DNA of 64,000 bases from Lachnospira hominis (ex Liu et al. 2021) (GCF_014287955.1 NZ_JACOPD010000003.1:1-64000), one strand, 5' to 3'; counted from the first letter of the stretch, positions 26,205 to 35,521 are shown. The notes: generated by a model not told the origin, from the sequence alone. A program made the numbers and translations.

Positions 26205-27270
26205 AAAAAAGGAAAGCTATGTTGAATTAAAAAATGTAAATAAATCATTTGGTGGATTTGAGGCGTCAAAGGATATAAATATAAATATCAAAAAAGGCCA
26301 TCTTGTTGCACTTTTAGGTCCTTCGGGAAGTGGAAAGACAACAATATTAAAAATGCTTGCAGGCCTCGAAAATGCCGATTCAGGAGATATTTATATCGCC
26401 GGTACAAGAGTGAATGATGTAAAGCCAAAAGACAGAGGAATAGGTCTTGTATTCCAGAGTTACGCACTTTTCCGTTATAAAACGGTCTATGAAAATATTG
26501 CATTTGGATTAAAAATAGAAAAAAGAGACAAAAATTATATTAAAAAGAGAGTGAATGAACTGATTGAGCTTGTGGGACTTAAAGGAATGGAAAAACGTTA
26601 TCCGAGACAGTTGTCGGGCGGACAGCGTCAGAGAGTTGCTTTTGCGAGAGCAATAGCAACACAGCCACAGCTTCTTCTTCTTGATGAACCATTTGCAGCT
26701 ATAGATACAAAAGTGCGTAAAGAATTAAGAGGATGGCTTCGTGAACTTATTAACGAGGTCGGAATCACAAGCATAGTTGTCACGCATGACCAGGAGGAAG
26801 CGTTAGAACTTGCAGATGAGATAATACTTACGAATCACGGAAAAGTAGAGCAGACAGGAACACCTTCAGATATTTACAATAATCCTAAGACACCTTTTGC
26901 GGCGGCATTTCTCGGCGATAATTCTGTGATTGAAAATATCAGTGAATTTAAGGGATTTGAAGGAATACCGGGAAAAGCAGTTATACGCCCCGAATTTGTG
27001 AATGTATATGCTCAAGATGAATCTATAGAACATGCGGCATCGGTTGATGATGCGGTAGTTTCAAAAGTTGTTTTTAAAGGAAATATTATTGAATTAAAGT
27101 TAAATATTAAAGGAAGTGAGATAACAGCTTACAGGAATGTAGGACAAAAACAGGTTATACAGGGGGAAAATGTAAAGGTATTTATACGAAAAGTATTTGA
27201 GATTGACGATACAAAGGCGTCTTCAAGAGAAAACAGTATTTATTCAGGAAATGACAGCATTGTTATATAA
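26197..27270 (+). CDS. cysA: Sulfate ABC ATPase CysA, copy 2
   Basis: 357 aa. Walker A GPSGSGKTT, signature LSGGQRQR, Walker B LLLLDEPFAAID, VTHDQEE and a C-terminal TOBE-like domain. Completes the second sulfate or thiosulfate importer. The stop codon lies in the stem of the terminator that follows. Confidence 0.94.
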   Translation: MSEKKESYVELKNVNKSFGGFEASKDININIKKGHLVALLGPSGSGKTTILKMLAGLENADSGDIYIAGTRVNDVKPKDRGIGLVFQSYALFRYKTVYENIAFGLKIEKRDKNYIKKRVNELIELVGLKGMEKRYPRQLSGGQRQRVAFARAIATQPQLLLLDEPFAAIDTKVRKELRGWLRELINEVGITSIVVTHDQEEALELADEIILTNHGKVEQTGTPSDIYNNPKTPFAAAFLGDNSVIENISEFKGFEGIPGKAVIRPEFVNVYAQDESIEHAASVDDAVVSKVVFKGNIIELKLNIKGSEITAYRNVGQKQVIQGENVKVFIRKVFEIDDTKASSRENSIYSGNDSIVI

Positions 27271-27293
27271 GGTTTTAAGCCTTATATAACAAT
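27259..27293. terminator. Bidirectional terminator between convergent genes
   Basis: A perfect 14-bp stem ATTGTTATATAAGG / CCTTATATAACAAT with a 7-nt loop, overlapping the end of cysA2. The AT-rich flanks suit both strands. Confidence 0.7.
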
Positions 27294-27336
27294 TGTTCTT
27301 TATGGGGAATGTGTCAAAGTCCGTGGATGCAGGAAA

Positions 27337-28095
27337 TTATTCAAACAGGAAATATTCACCTTTTTCATCTTTAAGACGGCGGCATGATGCCGAAAAAACG
27401 TCTTCGATAATATGGCTTTCGATGCAGTCTGCGGGTGTGCCGTCAAAGACGATTTCTGAATTGTTCATAACTACGATTTTATCTGATATTTCAAGTGCTT
27501 TTGATATATCGTGCAAAACCAGAAGCACAGTCTTTCCCCGTTTTTTTAAAGACAGAATCATGTTGTAAAAGTTACGCTGGCCTTCAATGTCAAGGTAGGT
27601 TGTAGGTTCATCAAGAATAATTGTATCGCAGTCCTGTGCGAGTATCATGGCAAAAAACACACGCTGTCTTACACCGCCTGAAAGAGTGTTTACATACATA
27701 TCGGAATATTTTGTGACACCTGTAAAATCCATCGCTTTATTTACAATGTCTGTGTCTTCTTTTGTCTTGCGGCGTGAAAATCCAAGATGTGGAAACCTTC
27801 CGTGTTCTACAAGCACTTTTACAGGAATTGCAGGGATTACCTGGCGTATCTGCGGAAGAAATGCAATTAGTTTTGCACGTTCTTTTGAACTTATTTTTGA
27901 AAGGTCGGTGCCTTCAAGTACGATTGAACCTTCTGTCAAATCAGCGGTTTTATTAAGGCTTGATATCAGTGTTGTTTTTCCACAGCCGTTAGGACCTATG
28001 ATAGTTGTTATACGGCCTGATGGTACATCAAGTGAAATGTTTTTTAATATTGTATCGCTGTGATAAGATACATTAACATTTTTAAAACTAAGCAT
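27337..28095 (-). CDS. ABC ATPase, Fe-siderophore/B12 type
   Basis: 252 aa. Walker A GPNGCGKTT, signature LSGGVRQR (Val in place of the usual second Gln), Walker B TIILDEPTTYLD and the switch-His segment LHDISKA: the FepC/BtuD class. AGGAGG lies before the ATG at 28095. It overlaps the permease gene by 8 bp. With the permease it probably serves the binding protein at 10675. Confidence 0.9.
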   Translation of the reverse strand: MLSFKNVNVSYHSDTILKNISLDVPSGRITTIIGPNGCGKTTLISSLNKTADLTEGSIVLEGTDLSKISSKERAKLIAFLPQIRQVIPAIPVKVLVEHGRFPHLGFSRRKTKEDTDIVNKAMDFTGVTKYSDMYVNTLSGGVRQRVFFAMILAQDCDTIILDEPTTYLDIEGQRNFYNMILSLKKRGKTVLLVLHDISKALEISDKIVVMNNSEIVFDGTPADCIESHIIEDVFSASCRRLKDEKGEYFLFE

Positions 28096-29089
28096 TAACT
28101 CTTCGTCCTCCTTTCTTTTTAAGTAAAAGATATAAGAAAAACGGTCCGCCGACAAATGACATGATAATGCCTGCCGGGAGTTCATACGGAGCTGCGATTA
28201 TTTTGCCGAGCAGGTCGCATGAGATTACAAATATCGCACCGAGAAGTGCAGAACACGGCAGCAATATGCGTGCGTCGTTTCCGAAAAGTTTTCTTCCAAT
28301 ATGAGGCACGATAAGCCCAACAAAGCTTAAAAGTCCGGCATAGCTTACAACACAGCCAGCCATAATGCTTGAAAGAGTCATAAGAATAAGGCGTGTCACA
28401 CCGACATTTAATCCGAGTGAACGTGCTATGTCATCGCCGAGATTAAGTATGTTTAAGTGGCGTGAAAAACATATTGAAACAAGAACAGCGGCGGCAATTC
28501 CGATACACGGAATAATGATTGCCTTTGAAGTGATTCCGTTGAGTGTTCCTATCATAAAAGTTGTTATATTGATTGTTATGTCGCTGTCTATTAATTTTAT
28601 TGTGTTGATTCCGGCACTCAACAAAGAAGAAATAGTTATTCCGGCAAGAATTATTGTTGTTCTTGAATTGTCGCCAAGATATGCGATTCCAAATACAAGA
28701 AATGTCGTAATTAAAGCTCCCGCAAATGCAAAAACAGCGGAGTGTGATGAGCTTCCGTTATAAATAAAGAGTGCGAGCATTACGGCAAATCCTGCACCTG
28801 AATTGACGCCGATTGTATTCGGGCTTGCAAGCGAATTATTCATAACGCTTTGTAGAATCACGCCCGCACAGGCTAGTCCCATTCCTGCAAAAACACCGGC
28901 AATCATACGCGGCAGCCTGATATTAAATATAAGAAGTGCATTTACTGAGGAAGAATCGTTTCCTGTTAATACATTAAAAACATCGTGTGGTTTTATATAT
29001 ACACTTCCCGACAGAATACTTAAAAACATCATAATAACAAGTATTACTGCAAGTAAAATAAATATACTTATCTTTTTCTTTTTAGTCAT
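28088..29089 (-). CDS. FecCD-family permease
   Basis: 333 aa with about ten membrane helices and FecCD signatures: RLPRMIAGVFAGMGLACAG, NTIGVNSGAGFAVML, LSFVGLIVPHIGR and ELPAGIIMSFVGGPFF. It imports an iron chelate or corrinoid. It has no binding-protein gene beside it. Transcribed divergently from metY, sharing a 200-bp regulatory region. Confidence 0.9.
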   Translation of the reverse strand: MTKKKKISIFILLAVILVIMMFLSILSGSVYIKPHDVFNVLTGNDSSSVNALLIFNIRLPRMIAGVFAGMGLACAGVILQSVMNNSLASPNTIGVNSGAGFAVMLALFIYNGSSSHSAVFAFAGALITTFLVFGIAYLGDNSRTTIILAGITISSLLSAGINTIKLIDSDITINITTFMIGTLNGITSKAIIIPCIGIAAAVLVSICFSRHLNILNLGDDIARSLGLNVGVTRLILMTLSSIMAGCVVSYAGLLSFVGLIVPHIGRKLFGNDARILLPCSALLGAIFVISCDLLGKIIAAPYELPAGIIMSFVGGPFFLYLLLKKKGGRRVNA

Positions 29090-29176
29090 ATAAAATTATC
29101 CCTTAATACGTAAAATTTATGAGTGGACTGGCAGGTGTCCAATGTCGTTATTGTAGCAGAAACACTGAAAAAAAAC

Positions 29177-29206
29177 AATATCATACTAAATTAATAAGAT
29201 TTATAT
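29177..29206. promoter_or_regulatory. Operator-like direct repeat, copy 1
   Basis: 30-bp motif starting AATATCATACTAAATTAA, matched at 25 of 30 bases by 29245-29274, 68 bp away. Both lie in the divergent region between the FecCD permease and metY. Confidence 0.55.
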
Positions 29207-29216
29207 GAATTTATGG

Positions 29217-29244
29217 TTGACATTTGTCAAAATAAGTGTATGAT
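29217..29244 (+). promoter_or_regulatory. Promoter of the metY/sulfite reductase operon
   Basis: TTGACA at 29217-29222, a 16-bp spacer and TATGAT at 29239-29244. The -35 box is the left half of a perfect palindrome TTGACATTTGTCAA. Confidence 0.65.
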
Positions 29245-29274
29245 AATATCATATTAAGTTGATAGGATTAATAT
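29245..29274. promoter_or_regulatory. Operator-like direct repeat, copy 2
   Basis: Begins AATATCATATTAAGTTGATA, directly after the -10 box and across the expected transcription start, a place where a bound repressor would block metY. Confidence 0.6.
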
Positions 29275-29289
29275 AAAAAGAGGTCACAT

Positions 29290-30531
29290 ATGAAATTTAA
29301 CACAGCGTTATTACATGGAGATTTTAGAGGCGATAAAGCCACGGGTGCAACTCTTACACCTGTTTACCAGTCAAGTGCATTTGAGCATGAATCGGCTGAG
29401 GAATTAGAAAAAATATTTAATAACAGAGCACCGGGATTTTCTTATACAAGAATAAGCAATCCGACTATTGATGCTTTTGAAAAACGAATGACTGCACTTG
29501 AGGGAGGCGTTGCAAGTGTTGCTTGTGCCTCAGGAATGGCTGCATTGTATAACGCTTTCTGCAATATACTCTGTGCCGGTGATGAGATTGTATCAAGTGC
29601 CAGTCTTTACGGTGGCAGCATTGATTTATTCAGGGATCTGGAAAGCTTCGGAATTAAGACAAGATATGTTGAAAATAACAATCTTGAGGAATTCAGGGCT
29701 GCAACCAATGAACATACAAGACTTTATTTTGCGGAGACAATAGGCAATCCGAGACTTGATGTTACCGATATAAAGAAACTTGCAGAACTTGCACATAGCT
29801 TTGATATTCCGCTCATTATGGATAATACAGTTGCGACAGCTTATCTTGTAAAGCCGTTAAGCCTCGGTGCAGACATAGTTGTCAATTCTACATCAAAGTA
29901 TATTAATGCGAACAGCAGTGCAATTTCAGGAGTTATAACCGACGGCGGTAAATTTAAGTGGGATACAGAAAAGTATCCGGGCATGAAAGATTTTAAGAAA
30001 TTTGGACCATTTGCTTATACAGCGAAGTTAAGAAACGGGTTGTTCAGAAATACGGGAGCCTGTCTCTCGCCACAGAATGCTTTTTATAACAGCATAGGAA
30101 TGGAAACACTCGGACTTAGAATGGAACGTGTTTGTGATAATGCTAAAACACTTGCACAATTTTTTGCTACAGAATATAGTGATATTGAAGTGAATTATCC
30201 GGGACTTGCAGGCAGCAAATGGCATAATATAGCAACAGAGCAGTTTGGCGATAAGTTCGGTGGAATAATAACAATAAGAACAGGAAACAAGAAGAGAGCA
30301 TTCGGAATAATTGATGCATTAAAGCTTCCACTTATAGTATCAAACATAGGTGATACAAAAACACTTGTTATTCACCCTGAATCAACACTTAATGTCCATA
30401 GCACACAGGAAGAAAAAGAAACAGCCGGTGTATTTGACGATTTGATAAGAATAAGCGTCGGAATTGAAGACATTGAAGATTTGATAGATGATTTCAAACA
30501 AGCTATAGAGTCTGTTAAGGATGTTTACTAA
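29290..30531 (+). CDS. metY: O-acetylhomoserine sulfhydrylase (PLP)
   Basis: 413 aa, Cys/Met-metabolism PLP family. SLYGGSIDLFRDL, AETIGNPRLDVTD, the Asp loop IMDNTVAT and the PLP-lysine segment NSTSKYINANSSA are seen. It should replace the acetyl group of O-acetylhomoserine with sulfide or with thiocarboxylate sulfur, giving homocysteine. First gene of the sulfite reductase and sulfur-carrier operon. A methionine gamma-lyase is less likely in this setting. Confidence 0.88.
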   Translation: MKFNTALLHGDFRGDKATGATLTPVYQSSAFEHESAEELEKIFNNRAPGFSYTRISNPTIDAFEKRMTALEGGVASVACASGMAALYNAFCNILCAGDEIVSSASLYGGSIDLFRDLESFGIKTRYVENNNLEEFRAATNEHTRLYFAETIGNPRLDVTDIKKLAELAHSFDIPLIMDNTVATAYLVKPLSLGADIVVNSTSKYINANSSAISGVITDGGKFKWDTEKYPGMKDFKKFGPFAYTAKLRNGLFRNTGACLSPQNAFYNSIGMETLGLRMERVCDNAKTLAQFFATEYSDIEVNYPGLAGSKWHNIATEQFGDKFGGIITIRTGNKKRAFGIIDALKLPLIVSNIGDTKTLVIHPESTLNVHSTQEEKETAGVFDDLIRISVGIEDIEDLIDDFKQAIESVKDVY

Positions 30532-30554
30532 TAAGCTAAAAGGAGAAAACGATT

Positions 30555-31424
30555 ATGGCAAACATTGATTATGCATCATTAAAAAAAGGCGGCTTCATGA
30601 GACAGAAGCAGAAAGGTTATTTTTCATTAAGAATTCAGGTTGTAGGTGGTAATCTTACAGCAGAAAATATCAAGGCAGTTGCTGAGGTTGCTGAGAAATA
30701 TGGAAAAGGTTATGTTCATATGACATCAAGACAGGGAGTTGAAATTCCTTTCATTAATTTTGAAGATGTCGAGACAGTAAGGGCAGAGCTTGCAAAAGGC
30801 GGAGTTAATCCGGGTGTGTGCGGACCAAGAGTTCGTACAGTTACAGCCTGTCAGGGTTCTGAGATTTGTCCTAGCGGATGTATAGATACATATTCACTTG
30901 CAAAGAAGCTTGACGAACATTATTTCGGAAGAGAACTTCCGCATAAGTTCAAATTTGGTGTTACAGGATGTCAGAATAACTGCCTTAAAGCAGAGGAAAA
31001 TGATATAGGTATCAAAGGCGGCATGGAAGTTACATGGGTAAAGGATAAATGTATCAACTGCGGTGTATGTGAAAAGGCATGCCGTACAGGTGCAATCAAG
31101 TGCACAGGCACAGAGGTTACTGTTGATTATTCAAAGTGTAATAACTGTGGCAGATGCGTAAAATCCTGTCCGACAGATGCATGGGAAGGCAAGAGTGGAT
31201 ATATTGTTTCATTCGGCGGTCTTTTCGGCAATCATATTTACAAGGGCGAGACAATTCTCCCTCTTATAACAGATGAAGATACATTATTCAGAGTAACAGA
31301 TGCAGCGATTGGCTTTTTTGAAAAGAATGCTAATCCGGGCGAGAGATTCAGACTTCTTCTTCAGAGAGTTGGGGAAGATGAATTCAGAAAAGAAATACAG
31401 GCGGCTTATAAGGGCCAGGAATGA
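30555..31424 (+). CDS. Single-subunit sirohaem sulfite reductase with ferredoxin domain
   Basis: 289 aa. An N-terminal nitrite/sulfite reductase half domain is followed by the sirohaem-4Fe4S Cys cluster ([11 protein letters not shown] at about residue 99, then GCQNNC), then two 4Fe-4S motifs ([11 protein letters not shown] and [11 protein letters not shown]). This is the small AsrC/Dsr-like assimilatory type. It reduces sulfite to sulfide. No AsrA/AsrB partners are nearby; electrons must come from ferredoxin or from the nearby thioredoxin system. Confidence 0.88.
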   Translation: MANIDYASLKKGGFMRQKQKGYFSLRIQVVGGNLTAENIKAVAEVAEKYGKGYVHMTSRQGVEIPFINFEDVETVRAELAKGGVNPGVCGPRVRTVTACQGSEICPSGCIDTYSLAKKLDEHYFGRELPHKFKFGVTGCQNNCLKAEENDIGIKGGMEVTWVKDKCINCGVCEKACRTGAIKCTGTEVTVDYSKCNNCGRCVKSCPTDAWEGKSGYIVSFGGLFGNHIYKGETILPLITDEDTLFRVTDAAIGFFEKNANPGERFRLLLQRVGEDEFRKEIQAAYKGQE

Positions 31425-31432
31425 GGTTGAGA

Positions 31433-31684
31433 ATGGAAATTGAAGGAATTAAGATTGATGATACAGTTGATATAACTGATAAAGTTTGCCCACTTACATT
31501 TGTAAAGGCAAAAGTTGCTATTGATGAGCTTGACGACGGCGAAGTTATTGCGATAAGAATGAACGACGGAGAACCTGTCCAGAATGTACCAAGAAGCATT
31601 AAAGAAGAAGGACATCAGATACTTAAACTTGTTAATAATGAAGACGGTACATATAACCTTATTGTTAAAAAGGTAGAAGAATAA
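31433..31684 (+). CDS. TusA-family sulfur carrier
   Basis: 83 aa with the TusA/SirA motif CPLTFVKAK; the sulfur-bearing Cys is residue 19. It relays persulfide sulfur. ATG 31433 is preferred, with GAGG just upstream. The frame also opens at 31421, overlapping the previous stop. Position right after the sulfite reductase suggests that it accepts its product. Confidence 0.85.
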   Translation: MEIEGIKIDDTVDITDKVCPLTFVKAKVAIDELDDGEVIAIRMNDGEPVQNVPRSIKEEGHQILKLVNNEDGTYNLIVKKVEE

Positions 31685-31714
31685 ATACGGAATCCCGTAG
31701 GAATTGAGGTATAT

Positions 31715-32035
31715 ATGGCAGCAAGAGTTAATAAGGATGAATTTGAAGGCAAGGTATTAAAAAGCGATATTCCCGTTCTGGTTGATTTTTATTCAGACAG
31801 CTGTGTTCCATGCAAAAAGATGACACCTGTTATCGGTGATGTAGAAGATGATATGGAAGGAAAACTTGCAGTATACAAGGTTAATATTAATTTTGATACA
31901 GAGCTTGCAGAAAGTTACGATGTACAGTCTGTGCCAACACTTCTTTTGTTTAACAAAGGAAGCGAGAAGGCAAGACAGAGCGGAGCTGTAAGAAAACCAC
32001 AGCTTGTAGAATGGATTGAGGAAAATCTCAAATAA
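31715..32035 (+). CDS. trxA: Thioredoxin with CVPC active site
   Basis: 106 aa, thioredoxin fold: LVDFYSDSCVPCKKMTP and SVPTLLLFNKG with the cis-Pro. The active site is CVPC (Cys30/Cys33) instead of WCGPC, so this is a specialised form. Its probable reductase is at 33536 in the same operon. Confidence 0.87.
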   Translation: MAARVNKDEFEGKVLKSDIPVLVDFYSDSCVPCKKMTPVIGDVEDDMEGKLAVYKVNINFDTELAESYDVQSVPTLLLFNKGSEKARQSGAVRKPQLVEWIEENLK

Positions 32036-32072
32036 ATAAAATAAAAAGCCGGCAGGCGGAAATGAGGAAAAT

Positions 32073-32291
32073 ATGAAGATTACAGTATCAGGAACAGAAA
32101 AAGAAGTAAAAGACGGACTTACATTACCGGAACTTATCGAAATGGAAAATGTTGAGACACCGGAGTATGTAACAGTTTCAATTAATGAAGAATTTGTTGA
32201 AAGTGCAGCAAAGGACAGCACAGTATTAAAGGATGGCGATAATGTAGAATTCCTTTACTTCATGGGAGGTGGAAGCTATGGCATTGACTGA
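32073..32291 (+). CDS. ThiS/MoaD-like sulfur carrier with masked GG tail
   Basis: 72 aa, beta-grasp ubiquitin-like. It does not end in Gly-Gly: the chain ends MGGG (residues 64-67) plus SYGID, so five residues must be removed before the Gly can be activated. A JAMM protease that could do this is encoded two genes later. This matches the HcyS/HcyD arrangement known from Wolinella. The codons for GGG also serve as the ribosome site of the next gene. Confidence 0.85.
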   Translation: MKITVSGTEKEVKDGLTLPELIEMENVETPEYVTVSINEEFVESAAKDSTVLKDGDNVEFLYFMGGGSYGID

Positions 32292-33084
32292 TGAACAGAT
32301 TGAACGTTATTCAAGACATATCATTTTAAAAGAAGTAGGTGCCAAAGGCCAGAGAAAGCTTCTTAATGCGAAGGTACTTATCGTAGGTGCCGGCGGACTC
32401 GGAGCACCGGCAGCAATGTATCTTGCAGCAGCAGGTGTAGGTACAATAGGAATTGTTGATGCCGATGATGTAGATTTAAGCAATCTTCAGAGACAGATTA
32501 TTCATCAGACAGCTGATATCGGCAAGGCAAAGGTTAAGTCTGCAAAAGAGACAATCAATGCCATGAATCCTGATGTTACAGTTAATACATACAGAGAATT
32601 CCTCACAAGTGAAAATATCATGGACATAATCAAGGATTATGATTTCATAATTGACGGAACAGATAATTTCCCTGCAAAATTCCTTATTAATGATGCCTGT
32701 GTTATGGCTAAGAAGCCATTTTCACATGCCGGAATTATCAGATTCAAGGGTCAGCTCATGACTTATGTTCCGGGAGAAGGACCATGCTACAGATGTGTAT
32801 TCAAGAATCCACCACCAAAGGATGCAGTTCCTACATGTAAGCAGGCTGGTGTAATCGGTGCCATGGGAGGTGTAATCGGAAGTCTTCAGGCTATGGAAGC
32901 TATCAAATACATAACAGGTGTAGGCAAGCTTCTTACAGGTTACCTTCTCACATACGATGCAATTAATCAGGAATTCCACAAGATTAAACTTCCATCAAAT
33001 ACAGATGGTTGTGCAGTATGCGGAAGTCATCCTACAATAACAGAACTTATCGACTACGAACAGGTAGAATGTACTGATAAATAA
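32278..33084 (+). CDS. E1-like sulfur-carrier adenylyltransferase (ThiF/MoeB/HesA)
   Basis: 268 aa. ATP motif VLIVGAGGLGAPAAMYLAAAG, then NLQRQIIHQT and IDGTDNF. The zinc Cys pairs are CYRC and CAVC. It adenylates the C-terminal Gly of the carrier at 32073 for sulfur transfer. Start ATG 32278 lies inside the carrier gene, 14 bp before its end, with GGGAGG as ribosome site. Homologue of HcyF/ThiF by context. Confidence 0.9.
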   Translation: MALTDEQIERYSRHIILKEVGAKGQRKLLNAKVLIVGAGGLGAPAAMYLAAAGVGTIGIVDADDVDLSNLQRQIIHQTADIGKAKVKSAKETINAMNPDVTVNTYREFLTSENIMDIIKDYDFIIDGTDNFPAKFLINDACVMAKKPFSHAGIIRFKGQLMTYVPGEGPCYRCVFKNPPPKDAVPTCKQAGVIGAMGGVIGSLQAMEAIKYITGVGKLLTGYLLTYDAINQEFHKIKLPSNTDGCAVCGSHPTITELIDYEQVECTDK

Positions 33085-33131
33085 AGTGCAATGAACTACT
33101 GAAAAAATAATGTTCAATAAAGGAGCAGATT

Positions 33132-33542
33132 ATGATTTCGATGACAAAAAAAGATTATGAGCTTATCTTAGAACATGCAAAGTCATGCGTTCCGGAAGAG
33201 GCATGCGGACTTATTGCAGGCGTTAAGAATGGCGGTGATAAAGAGATTAAAAAAGTATATATTCTTACAAATATTGACCATTCAAATGAGCATTTTTCAC
33301 TTGACCCGAAAGAGCAGCTTGCAGCAGTTAAGGATATGAGGGCAAATGGTCTTGTTCCGCTTGGCAACTGGCATTCACATCCGGAATCACCTTCAAGACC
33401 TTCAGAAGAAGATAAACGTCTTGCATATGACAGCAAGGCAAGTTATATGATTCTTTCATTAATGGAGCCGGAAAAGCCGGTGCTTAATTCATTTCACATT
33501 GAGGGCGATGTATCGACAAAGGAAGAATTAGTTATATGTTAG
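33132..33542 (+). CDS. JAMM/MPN metalloprotease, Mec/HcyD-like
   Basis: 136 aa. JAMM motif: Glu in PEEACG (22-23), HSHP near residue 79 and SRPSEED. Zinc peptidases of this type trim sulfur carriers or free cysteine from the CysO-Cys adduct. Here the likely substrate is the masked tail of the carrier at 32073. Overlaps the next gene by 7 bp. Confidence 0.9.
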   Translation: MISMTKKDYELILEHAKSCVPEEACGLIAGVKNGGDKEIKKVYILTNIDHSNEHFSLDPKEQLAAVKDMRANGLVPLGNWHSHPESPSRPSEEDKRLAYDSKASYMILSLMEPEKPVLNSFHIEGDVSTKEELVIC

Positions 33543-34435
33543 ATGTTGTTATTATAGGAAGCGGTCCTGCGGGTATTACCGCAGCAATCTATGCCAAAAG
33601 AGCTAATCTTAATGTTGCAGTTGTGGAAAAAGAATATCTTGGAACAGGTCAGATAGCAGAGAGCAGCAGAGTTGACAATTATCCGGGAATTCCGGGAATC
33701 GACGGTTACAGCCTCGGTGAAAAGTTCCGTGAGCATGCAGAAAGTCTCGGCGTCGAATTCACGGAAGCACAGGTTTTGTCTTTAGGGCAAAAAGACGGGA
33801 TATGGATAATAGGCTGTGATGAAGATATAACGCTTGAAAGTAAAGCGGTTATATATGCCACAGGCTGTAAAAACAGACCACTTGGCGTACCGGGTGAAGA
33901 AAAATATTATGGCAGAGGATTGTCATTTTGTGCTGTATGTGATGGTGCTTTCTATAAAGGAAAGAGAGTTGCAGTAATCGGCGGCGGTGATACTGCACTT
34001 GATGATGCAATGTATCTTTCTGACATATGTGAAAAGGTATACCTTGTCCACAGACGTGAATTTTTCAGAGGTTCTGCTACAACACTTGAGAAGTTAAAAC
34101 AAAAAGAAAATCTAGAAATTATAGTGAATGCCAGAGTTGAGGAAATCACCGGAGATAAAAAAATTGACGGTATAATTCTTGACAATAAAACAAAGCTTAA
34201 TATAAGCGGACTTTTTGCAGCAGTCGGAATGATTCCCCAGACAGAACTGTTAAAAGAGTTCGGCGTGCTCGACGAGAGCAATTATGTAAAGGCATCGGAA
34301 GATACAAAGACGACAGTAAATGGCCTGTTTGCAGCCGGTGATGTCCGCACAAAGCAGTTAAGACAGGTTGTAACTGCTGCGGCAGACGGTGCCAATGCGA
34401 TATATTCAGTTATGGAATATCTCAGAAACATTTAA
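33536..34435 (+). CDS. trxB: Thioredoxin reductase-like flavoprotein
   Basis: 299 aa. FAD motif [14 protein letters not shown], redox pair CAVC, NADPH motif [12 protein letters not shown] and final GLFAAGDV. It should reduce the CVPC thioredoxin four genes upstream and so feed electrons to sulfur steps. Confidence 0.9.
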   Translation: MLDVVIIGSGPAGITAAIYAKRANLNVAVVEKEYLGTGQIAESSRVDNYPGIPGIDGYSLGEKFREHAESLGVEFTEAQVLSLGQKDGIWIIGCDEDITLESKAVIYATGCKNRPLGVPGEEKYYGRGLSFCAVCDGAFYKGKRVAVIGGGDTALDDAMYLSDICEKVYLVHRREFFRGSATTLEKLKQKENLEIIVNARVEEITGDKKIDGIILDNKTKLNISGLFAAVGMIPQTELLKEFGVLDESNYVKASEDTKTTVNGLFAAGDVRTKQLRQVVTAAADGANAIYSVMEYLRNI

Positions 34436-34457
34436 GAAATGGAGAAAGAGTAAGAAA

Positions 34458-35399
34458 ATGGAGAATATGTATCATAGTGCAACGGATTTAATAGGAAATA
34501 CACCACTTTTATTTCTTCACAGATATATGAAGAAGTCTGGAATCAGTGATGTAAATGTAATAGCAAAACTTGAATATTTTAATCCTACAGGTTCTGTAAA
34601 AGACAGAGTAGCTTTATCAATGATTGAAGATGCCGAGGAAAAAGGGCTTTTAAAGCCGGGAGCTACAATTATAGAGCCGACTTCAGGAAATACAGGTATT
34701 GGAATTGCATCAGTTGCGGCTATAAAAGGATATAAGGCAATACTTACTCTTCCTGAGACTATGACAATAGAAAGACGCAATATTTTAAAAGCATACGGTG
34801 CTGAAATTGTACTTACTGATGGATTTAAGGGCATGAAGGGCGCAATTGAAAAAGCTGAGGAACTTCATGAGCAGATTCCGGGTTCAGTTATTCTTGCACA
34901 GTTTGATAACATGGCAAATCCAAAGGCACATATCAAGACAACAGGTCCTGAAATCTGGAAACAGACAGAAGGCAAGGTGGATATATTTGTTGCCGGAGTA
35001 GGGACTGGCGGAACAATATCAGGTGTAGGTGAATATTTAAAGAGTGTGAAGCCTGATGTAAAAATTGTAGCAGTAGAGCCTGCCACAAGCCCTGTACTTT
35101 CAGAAGGCAAAGCCGGTCCTCATAAAATTCAGGGAATCGGAGCCGGATTCATTCCAAAAACTCTTGATACATCAGTATATGATGAGATTATAAAAATTGA
35201 AAATGATGATGCTTTTGAAGAAATGAGAAACATTGCATTTTCAGAGGGTATACTTGTAGGTATAAGTTCGGGAGCTGCATTAAAGGCTGCTGACATTCTT
35301 GCAAAAAGACCTGAAAATAAAGGAAAGACAATTGTAGTTTTGCTTCCTGATTCAGGAGACAGATACCTTTCAACACCTGTATTTGCAGGTAAAAAATGA
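34458..35399 (+). CDS. cysK: Cysteine synthase, second copy
   Basis: 313 aa. PLP lysine K48 in [20 protein letters not shown] and GTGGTISG. Because it closes the sulfur-carrier operon it may use thiocarboxylate sulfur as CysM does; plain sulfide is also possible. ATG 34458 follows GGAGAAAG; the longer frame from 34389 overlaps trxB. Confidence 0.93.
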   Translation: MENMYHSATDLIGNTPLLFLHRYMKKSGISDVNVIAKLEYFNPTGSVKDRVALSMIEDAEEKGLLKPGATIIEPTSGNTGIGIASVAAIKGYKAILTLPETMTIERRNILKAYGAEIVLTDGFKGMKGAIEKAEELHEQIPGSVILAQFDNMANPKAHIKTTGPEIWKQTEGKVDIFVAGVGTGGTISGVGEYLKSVKPDVKIVAVEPATSPVLSEGKAGPHKIQGIGAGFIPKTLDTSVYDEIIKIENDDAFEEMRNIAFSEGILVGISSGAALKAADILAKRPENKGKTIVVLLPDSGDRYLSTPVFAGKK

Positions 35400-35473
35400 T
35401 TTTATCGATGTAAGTTAAATGTAAAAAATATACAGATTTGATTAAATATTCCATAGAAATAATCTGTGTAATG

Positions 35474-35521
35474 AAAAGAGCTGTACTTTGACGGGTAAAA
35501 AACGTTAAGGTGCAGCTTTTT
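35474..35521 (+). terminator. Terminator after cysK2
   Basis: Imperfect stem (AAAAG..CTGTACTTT against AAGGTGCAGCTTTT, with G-U pairs and a 2-nt bulge) ending in a T run. Confidence 0.65.

Noticed and set aside
29090..29289. S-box or T-box riboswitch before metY
   Set aside because: No conserved S-box core and no T-box GGTGG sequence or terminator; the gap holds a plain promoter and repeated operator-like motifs.
10675..35399. Genomic island of foreign origin
   Set aside because: Base and codon use look like the surroundings and no integrase, tRNA edge or repeat borders were seen.
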